30,231 nucleotides of DNA from Chara braunii (GCA_003427395.1 BFEA01000583.1:558916-589146); one strand, 5' to 3'. Counted from the stretch's first letter, positions 9,447 to 18,240 are shown. A program made the numbers and translations. The notes: generated by a model from the sequence alone, not told the origin.

Positions 9447-9943
9447 ATGAGCCTACCTGAGGGGGAGTTAGCACGAAGGAGATGGAAGTTTGCAGGATGG
9501 AGCGGACCTCGTGAACCTGAACGTGAGAAAGTGTTGCAAGGCATGAGCGCAATAAGCAGATGAGAGGTCTTTCCCTATGAAGTAGTTAGGTACCAGGTAG
9601 CAAACAACGACTGAGACATGAATCAATTCTATATAATGACTGTACACTTTCGCGACCTAGGAGTACACCACATTAGGATATACTTACCTAGGGAGCGGAT
9701 AGATTCCGTGTTTACACGACGTGCTGGAGAATAGCCGCCTGGAAATTGAGGGAAGAGAAGAAGAGATTGGAAGATTTAGGGAAGACCGTCGAGGTATGTG
9801 ACGACGTCTCAATTTTCGACGGTTTGCCTAGGCCGTCGATTCAGGATAGAGGATTAGAACGGGATGGATTGGAGGCGGTAGTAGACTTTGCTAGGACGGT
9901 CAGAACGAGAAATGGTCCCAAGAAATCGACAGGAAAAGAATAA
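9447..9943 (+). pseudogene. Module B copy 2, broken
   Basis: This is a paralogue of the module at 6506. From ATG 9447 one frame carries WKFAGWSGPREPE, then PYEVVRYQ, FYIMTVHF and IRIYLPRERID, with two TGA codons and a TAG. A frame change near 9725 restores the reading, which continues through AAWKLREEKKRLEDLGKTV, IFDGLPRPS and LEAVVDFARTV to TAA 9941-9943. Motif order and spacing match copies 1 and 3. The function is unknown. Copy 3 starts 9 bp after its stop. Confidence 0.6.
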
Positions 9944-9952
9944 GATGTAGGG

Positions 9953-10457
9953 ATGAGCGAAAAAATAATTATCTCTGACCGCGAGCTGGAGTTGAGGAGA
10001 GAGAGGTTTCTTGCCAGAAAGTTGCGGAAACAGACCGTCCAAGGAGAAACTAGAGACTATTTGTGGCCTGTTGAGTTCGCTAGGGAAGAGAGAGGTGATC
10101 CCTTACGAGGTAGAGAGGTACGAGCTTGTGGATAGCGGATGAGAGGAGATACATCTTTATGTGATGACCGTCAGGTTTATCTACATAGATGTGTATGATG
10201 TGAGGATCTATCTACCTAGGGAAAGAGTAGTTGATCTTGTATGCGGACGATGTTGGGAGTGCGCAGAAGAGGTTGTTAAAGGCGAGAGAGATAAGTTGTT
10301 AACTTTAGGGAAAAACGTTATCTGGGACACTCGGATAACGGTCTTTGTGGGTCTTCCTAAACCTCTGACTTCGTATCAAATTACGCAAAGGGGAAACTGC
10401 GAGACCGTAGTAGAGCTCGTCTTACGACATCAGAAGTTTGATGGCAAGAGGAGGTGA
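9953..10457 (+). pseudogene. Module B copy 3, broken
   Basis: ATG 9953 opens a basic N-terminus (ELRRERFLARKLRKQ). After a frame change near 10080 the module motifs follow: IPYEVERYELV, a TGA, LYVMTVRF, VRIYLPRERVV, LLTLGKNV, VFVGLPKPL and ETVVELVLR, to TGA 10455-10457. It is nearer to copy 2 than to copy 1 in the YLPRER motif and lies directly next to it, so B2/B3 look like the younger duplication. The protein family is not recognised. Confidence 0.6.
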
Positions 10458-10906
10458 GTACCCACTCGCAGGAGCCAGCGTTGTATGACGAGGGTTGAAT
10501 GAATTGGAAAGGAGGACATCGATTGATCTACAAGAGCGCTTGTGTGCCTGCACTCGCGAGGAGTTACGCACTATAGGGAGCGCAATTTGTAGGGGAGTGA
10601 GGTGCCGCGAGACATGAGTGCTAGAGGTCACGAGAGGTGATGCCTGCATAGAGGGACAGGAGGGACGACTTTTCCTTAACACGGGAATACTAGGTATTGA
10701 GGGCGAGCATGAGATCCGAGAGCGGAAGACTGACGATTATTTTAAGGGCGGTTGAGAATTAGGTTTACGTATTTAGGGATTGGCAGAACCGGTTTTGACA
10801 TTAGGTCCGCAATGCCAGTTCTGACATTAGGTCCGGGCTGCAGGTTCGAGTGGCAGGGACGATAGACTCCTTGTACATGCGCCAACTCTGAGAGGGAGTA
10901 GAGTAT
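10458..10906 (+). other. Decayed link between module B3 and gag
   Basis: The reading just after B3 contains the EPALY motif also seen at 8067, then stops. No intact ORF follows. At 10796-10809 and 10822-10835 a 26-bp tandem repeat carries TGACATTAGGTCCG twice. This may be remnant coding DNA of another module. Confidence 0.4.
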
Positions 10907-12481
10907 ATGGAGTCTGACACAATGGGTTCGCATCCGAATATAGAACAACAAACTAGTGTATATCGAACGTCACCGGACCGTGCTCTGCGAGACCTCAAGG
11001 AGCGCATCCGGCAGAGTGCACCGTTGAGATGTGTGGATCAACCCGATGATGGGGAACCCGAGGTGATGGGCTGCCCAGTCGTCGTTGAGCCAGATAGGAC
11101 AACATCGCTGGTACGAATGGAGAGTAGAACAAAACCTCCTAGTATCCGGCGGGAGATGCCCGCTCGACGCTGTCCAACGTACGAGTGGAGAGATGTCAAA
11201 GGTGATAGAAGCAGGGATGACTGGAAAGACGGTATACCCGGGAATATGCCTGGAGATAGAGATAGACCTCCGGAGAGGAGCACACCACCTAGACGGATCT
11301 ATGACCCACAGACGGGGGAGTCGTATATGCTTCCTTACGAGAGGAGGGATAAATACATTATCTCAGACCAGTCGTCGGAGTTAGACACCAGACCACCCAT
11401 TTTCAAGGGATACGGCATCACCGAGTATCTCGAGAAGTAGGAGTTGCACACATACCGCAGCCAATGGTCGGAGGACGAGATCATAGACAAAGTAAGACAA
11501 TTTTTTGTTCAACTCAGACCCGAGCTTGAGCCAAGTAATCAAAGAAGCGCGACCAAAGGATAGGAGGTGGACTACCTACAAAACCAACCTTTATGAACTT
11601 TTTAAGCTGGAAGATGTCAAATACTCTATCCGAGATCTGGAGGTGAGGACCCAAGGTGAGGACGAGAGCGTCCAAGCATTTGGGAGACACTTCCAGAAGA
11701 TATCCGATGCCCTGATTGCAAAAGGGAAGCTATCGGAGGTCGAGCGTTGCACGATCTTCATCGGCCGATTACCAAGAGGAAAGCAGAAGGGAGTACCGAG
11801 AGAGATGTTTCATGACAAGATAGATTTTGTGGCGGTTCTCAAGTTGGCAATTAAGGCTGAGGCAGATGGTTACAAGGACCTAGTCTGGAGAGGGATGCAA
11901 CATCGAGACCTCTCTCTCTATCGTGAGTACGATGTGGAGAGGTGTTTCATTTTAACGACCAGCCTTGGGAAGAACGCCGATATTTGTTGGATGGAGTCCG
12001 ACCAAAGCGACCCAGGGACAAAGAGGCAGTGATAGATGAGAGGAGGAAAATGAGAGAAATGATGAAGGGACTGGCCAGACAAATGACCAATATTGAGACC
12101 AACACGGAGCCACGACTTATAGAGACAAGTCAGGGTCCCCATACTCCCTGCGATGGGATCGCAAGAATACTGACCCTTGGCGGAGCATGGAGGATAAAAA
12201 CCCTCGCACACTCGCGGACTATCGCGCGAGAGAGAGATATGATAATGGCTGGTGGCGTAGGGATGAGGAGATTGATAGAGGATCGCCGAGGAGACAGGTA
12301 CCACGGGACCGACACCTTTAGTCAAGGGGGAATGCAGGAACAGTATCTTCGCAGTCCAAGATATGATAAGAACGTGGAAGGATACCGGAGTCCGGACAAT
12401 TTCAACCGGAGAGACAGAGATGACTCCCGTTGTCGGTGCGAATACCCTTACAAGGGTATCCGCCCTGTTTTTTGCGAATGA
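10907..12481 (+). pseudogene. Ty3/gypsy-like gag, broken
   Basis: The N-terminal part from ATG 10907 is Arg/Pro-rich and disordered. Near 11395 it enters a capsid-type region: PPIFKGYGITEYLEK, a TAG at 11438-11440 where YEL would normally follow, then SQWSEDEIIDKVRQFFV. After a frame change near 11505-11520 the typical gag pattern continues (DRRWTTYKTNLYELFK, GEDESVQAFGRHF, FIGRLPRG). A second frame change near 11942 leads to a charged helical tail ending at TGA 12479-12481. Just before that end, C-x-C...KGIRPVFC (12431-12475) resembles a zinc knuckle that has lost its His. Gag proteins of this type package the RNA of LTR retrotransposons. No protease or pol follows. The upstream modules share strand and spacing with it. 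Confidence 0.65.
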
Positions 12482-13595
12482 CGAAGAATAAGTTTGGATT
12501 CAAAACTTTGAAAATACCACGTGAGGCGCGGCCGCGTATGTGACCTGCAGTATCTAGGAGGGTGACTAAGATAGAGGGTGTGTGAGCGCGCAAGGTTAAG
12601 ACGCGCGTGTGATTTTTGACACAGTGGACTAGCTTGGTTTCTTATTACAGAGTAAGGTACTGAGAGGTTGCGTTTATTTTTGCCCGATATGTTTGGGTGG
12701 CGGTAGGTTGGTATACGGGATTTTGTTTGTGGTGGTCATGACGTGGCTTGTGCAAATCAGCGCGGAGGTTTAGAAGATTGTACGTGTAGCCATAGATGGG
12801 GGTACGCCTGAGCGCGGCGCTGCACCGTTTTATAATAGACTCTGCGCCTGCTAGTCTCAGGCTTGGGCTTAGCCCTATAGGTTACGGTGTTCGGCTTACA
12901 AAACGGAGGTATGAGGATCGAGGCCAGCAGGCGGCAGCGTGGGAGCGGCAGAGCGTTGAAGAGGCTGAGGGGTTGAGGGTCCCGCAAGACTATCCCCCTT
13001 TTGTTTTGTCGAGGGAGCCCCGCCCAGTTGCGGGCCCATTAGGTGGAACCCGGGGATTGTTGGTAGGTCCCGCCTTCTTTCTCCGCTCACATCGACTGCC
13101 GATTGATGTATACATATTTTATTTTTGCTATTACTTTTATTTTTGCTTTGTTTTGTTATTGGCACCCAGGGCTCAACCCCTAGACCTTACCTTACCTGTC
13201 TGAGGTACCCCCGAGTGTTGGACTCGTAACCTGCGTTGAGGGTTGTATCTGCTACAGGCTGAAGGGTCGAAATTTTAGCAGCAACAGTCTTGAGGGGTCA
13301 AAGTCTTAGATGCTACGTAACTGCTACAGACCGACCGGTTAAGGTCAAACCGGTGTTGCAGCTCTCTGAGGGGTCATGATCTGGGGCCCATAGCCGTTGC
13401 TGTCAGAAAGGGGTCAACGAGCTGACGGGGGTGACCCCTGGTAGGTCAAAGCGGATAGCCAATGGTGGCGAATCCGCCGGTGCCGAGTCAGGAGAGCCCA
13501 GTCCCAGTCTTCCCGAGTCCGGTCAGCGGCTGTTGTGGGGAACGGTGGGTGCTCCGGGTCCGATGAGAAGGGGGCGGGGCGGTACCGTACAAAAG
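12482..13595. other. Non-coding stretch after gag
   Basis: No gene is supported. It includes a pyrimidine-rich part near 13075-13160 and several occurrences of GGGGTCA/GGGTCAA-type words near 13270-13440. It could be a 3' untranslated or LTR region of the gag-bearing element, but no matching 5' copy was found. Confidence 0.4.
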
Positions 13596-13602
13596 TATAA
13601 AT
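13596..13602 (+). promoter_or_regulatory. TATA box candidate
   Basis: TATAAAT lies in a GC-rich setting (GGGGCGGGGCGG just upstream at about 13570-13582). A GC-rich upstream block followed by an isolated TATA box is typical of an LTR or gene promoter. No supported ORF begins downstream. Confidence 0.35.
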
Positions 13603-13828
13603 TAGAATGCGGCACCCAGCCATTCAGTCATTCTTGCGTAAGCTATGTGGAAGCGCTGTCACAGCGGAGCGTGCGTGAGTGGTCTGCAGAGCCCGACGGC
13701 GAAGTGGGCAGAGAGACGAGAGAGGTCATAGCATGGAGGTAGAGACAACTGAAATGCCATAGTTTTAGGAGGAACACAGAGTGTGTGCGAACAGGGAGTT
13801 GAGCGTGGTGGCGGGTTGGGGCAATGGG

Positions 13829-15170
13829 CGCCGCGTATCATAGGCTTCCGATGGGGACCTGCGCTCAGTGGCATGCGGAGTGACCGTATTTCCGCTCTTC
13901 GAGCGTGGGCGTTGGGCGCTATAGCCACCTGAGGCAGACTTGTAATTGATCGATGTTCCTATCCTCCTTGTTTTGGAGCGATGTAGGGGACGTTTGCCGC
14001 CAGTTTGGTATGAGCCAACCGCATGCGTATGGTGAAGGGCGCTCCATAGCCACGTGAAGGCGGAGGGCTCGAACTCAGCCGATGGGCTGCGCGGCCGTAT
14101 TGACTGTGCCTCGAGTTGAGCACTAGTCACCAGCTCGGGATACCTCCTGTCTGCATAGACAAGAAGCGAGTGGGTACGTGAGTTCGGCTAGGGTATGGGA
14201 TAGGGTACTCGCGGTTTGGCGGGCTGGAGGGCGCAGCCACACCTTTGACTCTCGAACAGGGCGCTACGTGCCATAACCACCTGAAGCGAGCTTGGCGCTT
14301 ATTCACCATATCTGGGAAAACTCTGAGTTAGGGCGCTTGTCGCCAGTCTGCTGTGGCCTCACTCGCGTGCCTGTGAAGTGAAAAGCAAAGCAAGCCTGTT
14401 TGCACGGGTAATGGAGCTGGGGTATGCTGTTCCGCGCGCTGGGTAGGGCGCTGCCGCACCATCGAATGATCGAGTGTGGACACTGTACACTGTGGCCTGC
14501 TGATGAAGACTCGTACTCGGACTGTGATCGGCGCTGCCATATCAAGGATCTTTGATTGGGGGCGCTGGGCGCTTTAGCCATCGGAGGGGGGCTTGTGGGT
14601 GAGTCGCGTCCCAAGCTGTTGCATCTTCGGACTCTGAGCCTGGGGGCTCCGAGTTGCCATGTCCATAGGGGGCTGAGCTTGGGCACACGCTGCGAGCTAG
14701 ACCTCTCCGCTGTTTGTGGGGGTAAGAGCGTGGGTTTGGTTGCGGTGGTATCGAGGTTGGTACCCGATAACCCATGCGCCATAGTGCGTGGCAGAATCAG
14801 CGATCGTCGGAGTGGGGCGCTGGGAGCTGTTTACTGCCTGTCGAGAGGGCTGGGGTTGGAGTTGTATGCCAGACTATTGTATTTCCGGGCTTTAAGCCTG
14901 AGCGCCGGGTTCCGACCGGTTGCATTTCTGATCTTCGAAGTTCGGAGGCCGTACCCCATGGTAGTTTAAGGGAAAACGGTGTCTGGGTTGGGCACCGGGT
15001 GGCCATATCTCTAAGCTTTGGGCTAGGGCGCAATGCTCCGAGGGGCTGCATCCTCGGACTTGGATCAGTGGGCGCTGGGCGTCATAGAGGCCTGCTGAGG
15101 GGCGGTGCTCAGGCTGTGCTCGGAGCTACCGTACCTTCGCACGCTGAAACAGGGCGCTAGCTGCTGGCCT
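13829..15170. repeat. Highly degenerate GGGCGCT repeat field
   Basis: GGGCGCT or a close variant recurs near 13911, 14036, 14249, 14331, 14446, 14560, 14815, 15070 and 15152. It is often doubled (GGGCGTTGGGCGCT, GGGCGCTGGGCGCT) and followed by ATAGCCACCTGAGG-like words. The upstream flank often reads like CTTCGGACTCTGAG. Gaps are often near 80-120 bp or about double. I read this as an ancient tandem array that has diverged heavily. No coding sequence is supported inside it. Confidence 0.6.
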
Positions 15171-15520
15171 GGTGTGTCGCGCGTTTATACACCTTTGAAG
15201 TGGTTAAGAAAAGAAGGTTGATTGCGTCGGTATCGGGACTGGTACTTGGGGCTCACGCGCAGTAAGTAGCCGGGGGGGGAGCTGGAGGAACGTTGCTACA
15301 AAGAAGGACTGCCGAACCTGTGTTGAGGGAAAAGCAACGGGTACTTGTGCATAAGACAACAACAAGGAGGGGGAGTGAGCAGTAAGCAGGAAGGAGGCTA
15401 ATACCTGGAGTTGGCGGTGGCTTGCAGAGTTAGCAGCTTGCTAACTGGGCATCCTGCGGAGTTATTAGCCTGCAGAATTGGTGTCTGCAGACGATACTGG
15501 TGTAGCCGTTGGGGGGGGAG

Positions 15521-15728
15521 GCTGCTGTCGCTGCTGTTGACCGTGCACGAGCTACTGCCTGCTGTTGATTGCTGCATACTGTGCAAAAATTGTTGGCGCT
15601 GCTGTTGACTGTGCACGAGCTACTGCCTGCTGCTGGTTGCTGCGTACCGTGCAAAAACTGTTGCTGCTGTTGTTGACTGTGCACGCGCTATTATTCGCTG
15701 CTGGTTGCTGCACGCTGCCGCCGGCCAT
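15521..15728. repeat. 68-bp tandem repeat, about three copies
   Basis: GTTGAC followed by YGTGCACG starts at 15536, 15604 and 15672, a regular 68-bp step. Each unit also holds CTGCTG-type words and TGCAAAAAYTGTTG. The third copy is incomplete. Gln- or Cys-rich readings across it are by-products of the repeat. Confidence 0.9.
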
Positions 15729-16410
15729 TGCCAACTATTACAGCCTATTATACAGCGGCGATTGGGCTAAGGAGAGGTGCCGGGACTAAGAGGAGCATTT
15801 AGGCTTGAGAAGGGAGATTAGTGTTGTGATCTGAGAACTCGTCAGTAGAGTGAATTCGGCAGTCCGACTTAGAAGTTGACCAAACTGCTATTGTTTGGCC
15901 ATCATTGCGGGGTCCTTAGGCGCATGAAGGTTTCAAGACCCTCTCTTGCGAGTTGAGTTGTCTCTCTCTTGTATCTCGAGAGTCTGAGACCCCTACTTCT
16001 GCCCTTCTAAGTCTAGTCCAGCTCTGAGAGGAAGGCGGCAGGCGGGATTGCAACCCGTATGATCGCAGCAAGACTTTGTGGGGAGTCAGCCCACCGATTG
16101 TGGGAGCTTTGCCGGAACTCAGGAGGAGTTACGGAGGTAGAGAACTGAAAGGTAACCCTTGCTTTCCCTTTATAAACCCAGTTATAACCCCTATCTACAC
16201 TCTTTTTTATACTTTGACTGGATATACTGCATGCCCCTTTACTTCAACTTTCAGTTTGACTTTCAAGAAATAACCAGACTAAGTAAAGGAATGTATGTGC
16301 AATGTCAGTTTCAGTTTCATTTGTTGACTGAAAGCAGATTGTGGGGTTGCATCTGGGGGAAGGATGGGAGAAGGGCGGTATTGCATGTGTTTGACTGGGT
16401 CAACCAAAGG
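15729..16410 (+). other. Non-coding stretch with TATA candidate before hairpin array
   Basis: No gene is seen. A TATA box candidate (CCCTTTATAAACCC, TATAAA at 16171-16176) lies about 240 bp upstream of the first hairpin, so the array could be transcribed on the + strand. A separate small hairpin, TTTCAGT (16309-16315) with ACTGAAA (16327-16333), does not carry the shared loop. Confidence 0.4.
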
Positions 16411-16443
16411 CTGGGCCAGTTCCATAAGTTTGGGAAGACCTAG
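16411..16443 (+). repeat. Loop-conserved hairpin H1 (degenerate)
   Basis: Arms CTGGGCC (16411-16417) and GACCTAG (16437-16443) pair with one G-T wobble and one C-A mismatch. The loop holds GTTCCATAAGTTTGGG (16419-16434) but lacks the first T and the final TG of the consensus. This is the most decayed arm pair of the seven except H4. Confidence 0.7.
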
Positions 16444-16472
16444 TGCTATGTTTATTTTTGGATTGCCTGGAG

Positions 16473-16508
16473 GACCAGACATGTTCCATAAGTTTGGGTG
16501 GTCTGGTT
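16473..16508 (+). repeat. Loop-conserved hairpin H2
   Basis: ACCAGAC (16474-16480) pairs perfectly with GTCTGGT (16501-16507), with a further G-T wobble outside. The loop at 16481-16500 is the consensus ATGTTCCATAAGTTTGGGTG. Confidence 0.93.
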
Positions 16509-16547
16509 GCTCTAACTTGCGAGGGCTGATTGTGGATGATTTTCAGG

Positions 16548-16583
16548 GACCAAGCATGTTCCATAAGTTTGGGTGGCTTGGTC
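16548..16583 (+). repeat. Loop-conserved hairpin H3
   Basis: GACCAAGC (16548-16555) pairs perfectly with GCTTGGTC (16576-16583). The loop at 16556-16575 is identical to the consensus. Compared with H2, AGAC/GTCT next to the loop has become AAGC/GCTT in both arms. Confidence 0.94.
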
Positions 16584-16626
16584 GCCTTGTTTACTTTGGG
16601 TTTTTGTCAGTTTCTTTAGTTCCTGA

Positions 16627-16677
16627 AGGAGGAGGTCTGAGCATGTTTTTTAAGTTTGGGTGAATCAACCTCTTCCT
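16627..16677 (+). repeat. Loop-conserved hairpin H4 (variant loop, longest stem)
   Basis: AGGAGGAGGT (16627-16636) pairs with ACCTCTTCCT (16668-16677) with one wobble. A bulged C (16637) follows, then TGA (16638-16640) with TCA (16665-16667). The bases next to the loop are unpaired. The loop (16643-16662) differs from consensus by three T substitutions at CCA. Confidence 0.8.
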
Positions 16678-16709
16678 GTTTTGGTTTAGAGATAAATGAA
16701 CCAGGCTAA

Positions 16710-16749
16710 GGGCCAAGACATGTTCCATAAGTTTGGGTGGTCTTGGTCC
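16710..16749 (+). repeat. Loop-conserved hairpin H5
   Basis: GGGCCAAGAC (16710-16719) pairs with GTCTTGGTCC (16740-16749) over ten positions with a single G-T wobble. The loop at 16720-16739 is the consensus. Relative to H2, one A has been gained in the left arm and the matching T in the right arm. Confidence 0.95.
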
Positions 16750-16819
16750 AACGCGTCGTACATGCTAGAACCTGAAGGTTATAATTTGGCTATATTTTAT
16801 TACTACATAACTTATGAAC

Positions 16820-16868
16820 AAGCTAGTCAGACAAGGTTCCATAAGTTTGGGTGGTCAGACTATAGCTT
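16820..16868 (+). repeat. Loop-conserved hairpin H6
   Basis: TAGTCAGAC (16824-16832) pairs with GTCAGACTA (16854-16862) with one A-A mismatch. After a two-base bulge, AAGC (16820-16823) pairs with GCTT (16865-16868). The loop (16833-16853) is 21 nt and begins AAGG in place of ATG; the rest matches the consensus. Confidence 0.85.
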
Positions 16869-17099
16869 ATCACCAACTGAAGAGAATACTAATTAAGAAT
16901 GAACTTGTGGTACGAAGGGGCAGGTTGAATCTTGAGTTGAAGATGATCGATTCAGTTATATGCTACCTCAAAAGACTAAGCGCAGACAAGTATATAAAGT
17001 TGGGATATTTAAACAGTTAAGAGCGACTAGGGTGGCCTAGTCATATGCTCAAAGGAAAGAAAAGTTTTTGTGCCCTGTGTTTGTGTATACTTCATGGCT

Positions 17100-17137
17100 A
17101 AGCTAGACATGTTCCATAAGTTTGGGTGGTCTAGCTT
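17100..17137 (+). repeat. Loop-conserved hairpin H7
   Basis: AAGCTAGAC (17100-17108) pairs perfectly with GTCTAGCTT (17129-17137). The loop at 17109-17128 is identical to the consensus. Its arms resemble those of H6 (AAGCTAG...), not the GACCAAG group of H2, H3 and H5. Confidence 0.95.
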
Positions 17138-17189
17138 TATGCCCTATGTGAGTTGGGTATAAAATGATAAATCATTGAAAGACTATGAC

Positions 17190-17664
17190 TTAGTATAAAT
17201 TTGAGAAGTCTACCTTTCTAAAAGAAATGCTGCCCAACCTTTTACTAATTCAGGGAGTTAGACAAAATTTCTACTTTAGGAAGTCAGAGACTATTTTTGT
17301 TTTCCTATTCGGACTGATATAAATTCTGAAAAGACACTTTTCCTACGAGAAGCGCTGCCAAAATTTTCTTAGTTTAAGAGGAGTTAGATTATATTTTGAC
17401 AGGTCGCAACGTTGACAATCCACTCTTCATAAAGGAGATCCTACCAAAAGTCTGGCTTCTTATTAGGCACTAAAGTCGGAGACTATTTTTGTTTTCCTAT
17501 TCGGACTGATATAAATTCTGAAAAGACACATTTCCTACGAGAAGCGTTGCCGAAATTTTCTTAGTTTAAGAGGAGTTAGATTATATTTTGACAGGTGGCA
17601 ACGTTGGCAATCCACTCTTCATAAAGGAGATCATACCAAAAGTTTGTCTTCTTATTAGGCACTT
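17190..17664. repeat. 192-bp tandem duplication with a diverged third copy
   Basis: Units 17281-17472 and 17473-17664 are nearly identical, with a handful of substitutions. A strongly diverged partial copy lies just upstream (17190-17280), sharing ATATAAATT...GAAAAG and GGAGTTAGA-like words in the same order. No coding sequence is supported. The array directly follows the hairpin field. Confidence 0.92.
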
Positions 17665-17934
17665 ACTTAGAGATAAACTCAGGGGTAGTCAAGTTGAATA
17701 ATCCTGGATGAAATTATGATATGGAGGCTACTCTCGATTTGGACTCATAGATTTAGTTAGGGAATTGACCTGTCTTATGTTACAGGTCCTCTTGGTCGAT
17801 TTCAGGATTTGGGCTAGATTCAGTTTGCCGAAGCGGCTTGCGGAAGCCCCATGTGTATTAGCGACGAGGATTAAAAACCAACTCCTGCGTGACGTGGCCG
17901 GGAGGGTCCCGCGCTGCCCTTGAGTAGTGCCGGA
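17665..17934. other. Non-coding stretch before LINE
   Basis: Nothing recognisable is seen. The last 60 bases are GC-rich (GTGACGTGGCCGGGAGGG) and contrast with the AT-rich LINE that follows, so the LINE's truncated 5' boundary may lie close to 17930. Confidence 0.4.
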
Positions 17935-17956
17935 CCGATGCGCTCGACAACGGGCT

Positions 17957-18240
17957 ACTCACCCTCTTATACAAAAAGGCAATAAAACAAATATACGTAA
18001 TTATCGTCCGATAACTTTATTGACATTAGTCCATAAAATGATTGCAAAAACAATTGTAAATCATGTAATCCCGATTATGAAAGATAGGGGCATGATATAC
18101 ACTCTTAATCAATTAATTGATCAAGGAAAATATACTCTTAAATTTTTAATCAATGAAATGATCAAACTTTTCAGACAGTCAAAACATAACGCAACTTTTG
18201 TTCTTATTGATTTTGATAAAACATTTGATAATGTGGACTG
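17957..18240 (+). pseudogene. LINE reverse transcriptase, N-terminal part
   Basis: This is the longest open piece of the LINE. NYRPITLL is the fingers motif of non-LTR reverse transcriptases, and VLIDFDKTFDNVD holds the first catalytic Asp (VLIDFDKAFD-type motif A). A +1 frame change just upstream, at the run of A in LYKKG (near 17970), separates it from LLTLLYKK in another frame. The next codon after NVD is TGA where W is usual. RT activity would copy element RNA at the target site, but this copy cannot be functional. Confidence 0.85.

Noticed and set aside
12796-13203. A hydrophobic-tailed 135-codon frame on +
   Set aside because: The hydrophobic end comes from a pyrimidine-rich stretch (about 13108-13160). 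Its start is GC-rich sequence with no recognisable domain.
14556-14969. Overlapping frames of over 120 codons in the GC-rich region
   Set aside because: Several frames on both strands are open together because the sequence is GC-rich and repetitive. None shows conserved motifs.
15398-15789. Gln- and Cys-rich frames on both strands
   Set aside because: They arise from the CTGCTG-rich 68-bp tandem repeat.
16411-17137. The hairpin array as a CRISPR array
   Set aside because: Spacing is irregular (63 to 276 bp), the repeat flanks vary with the repeat, no cas genes are present and the DNA is eukaryotic.
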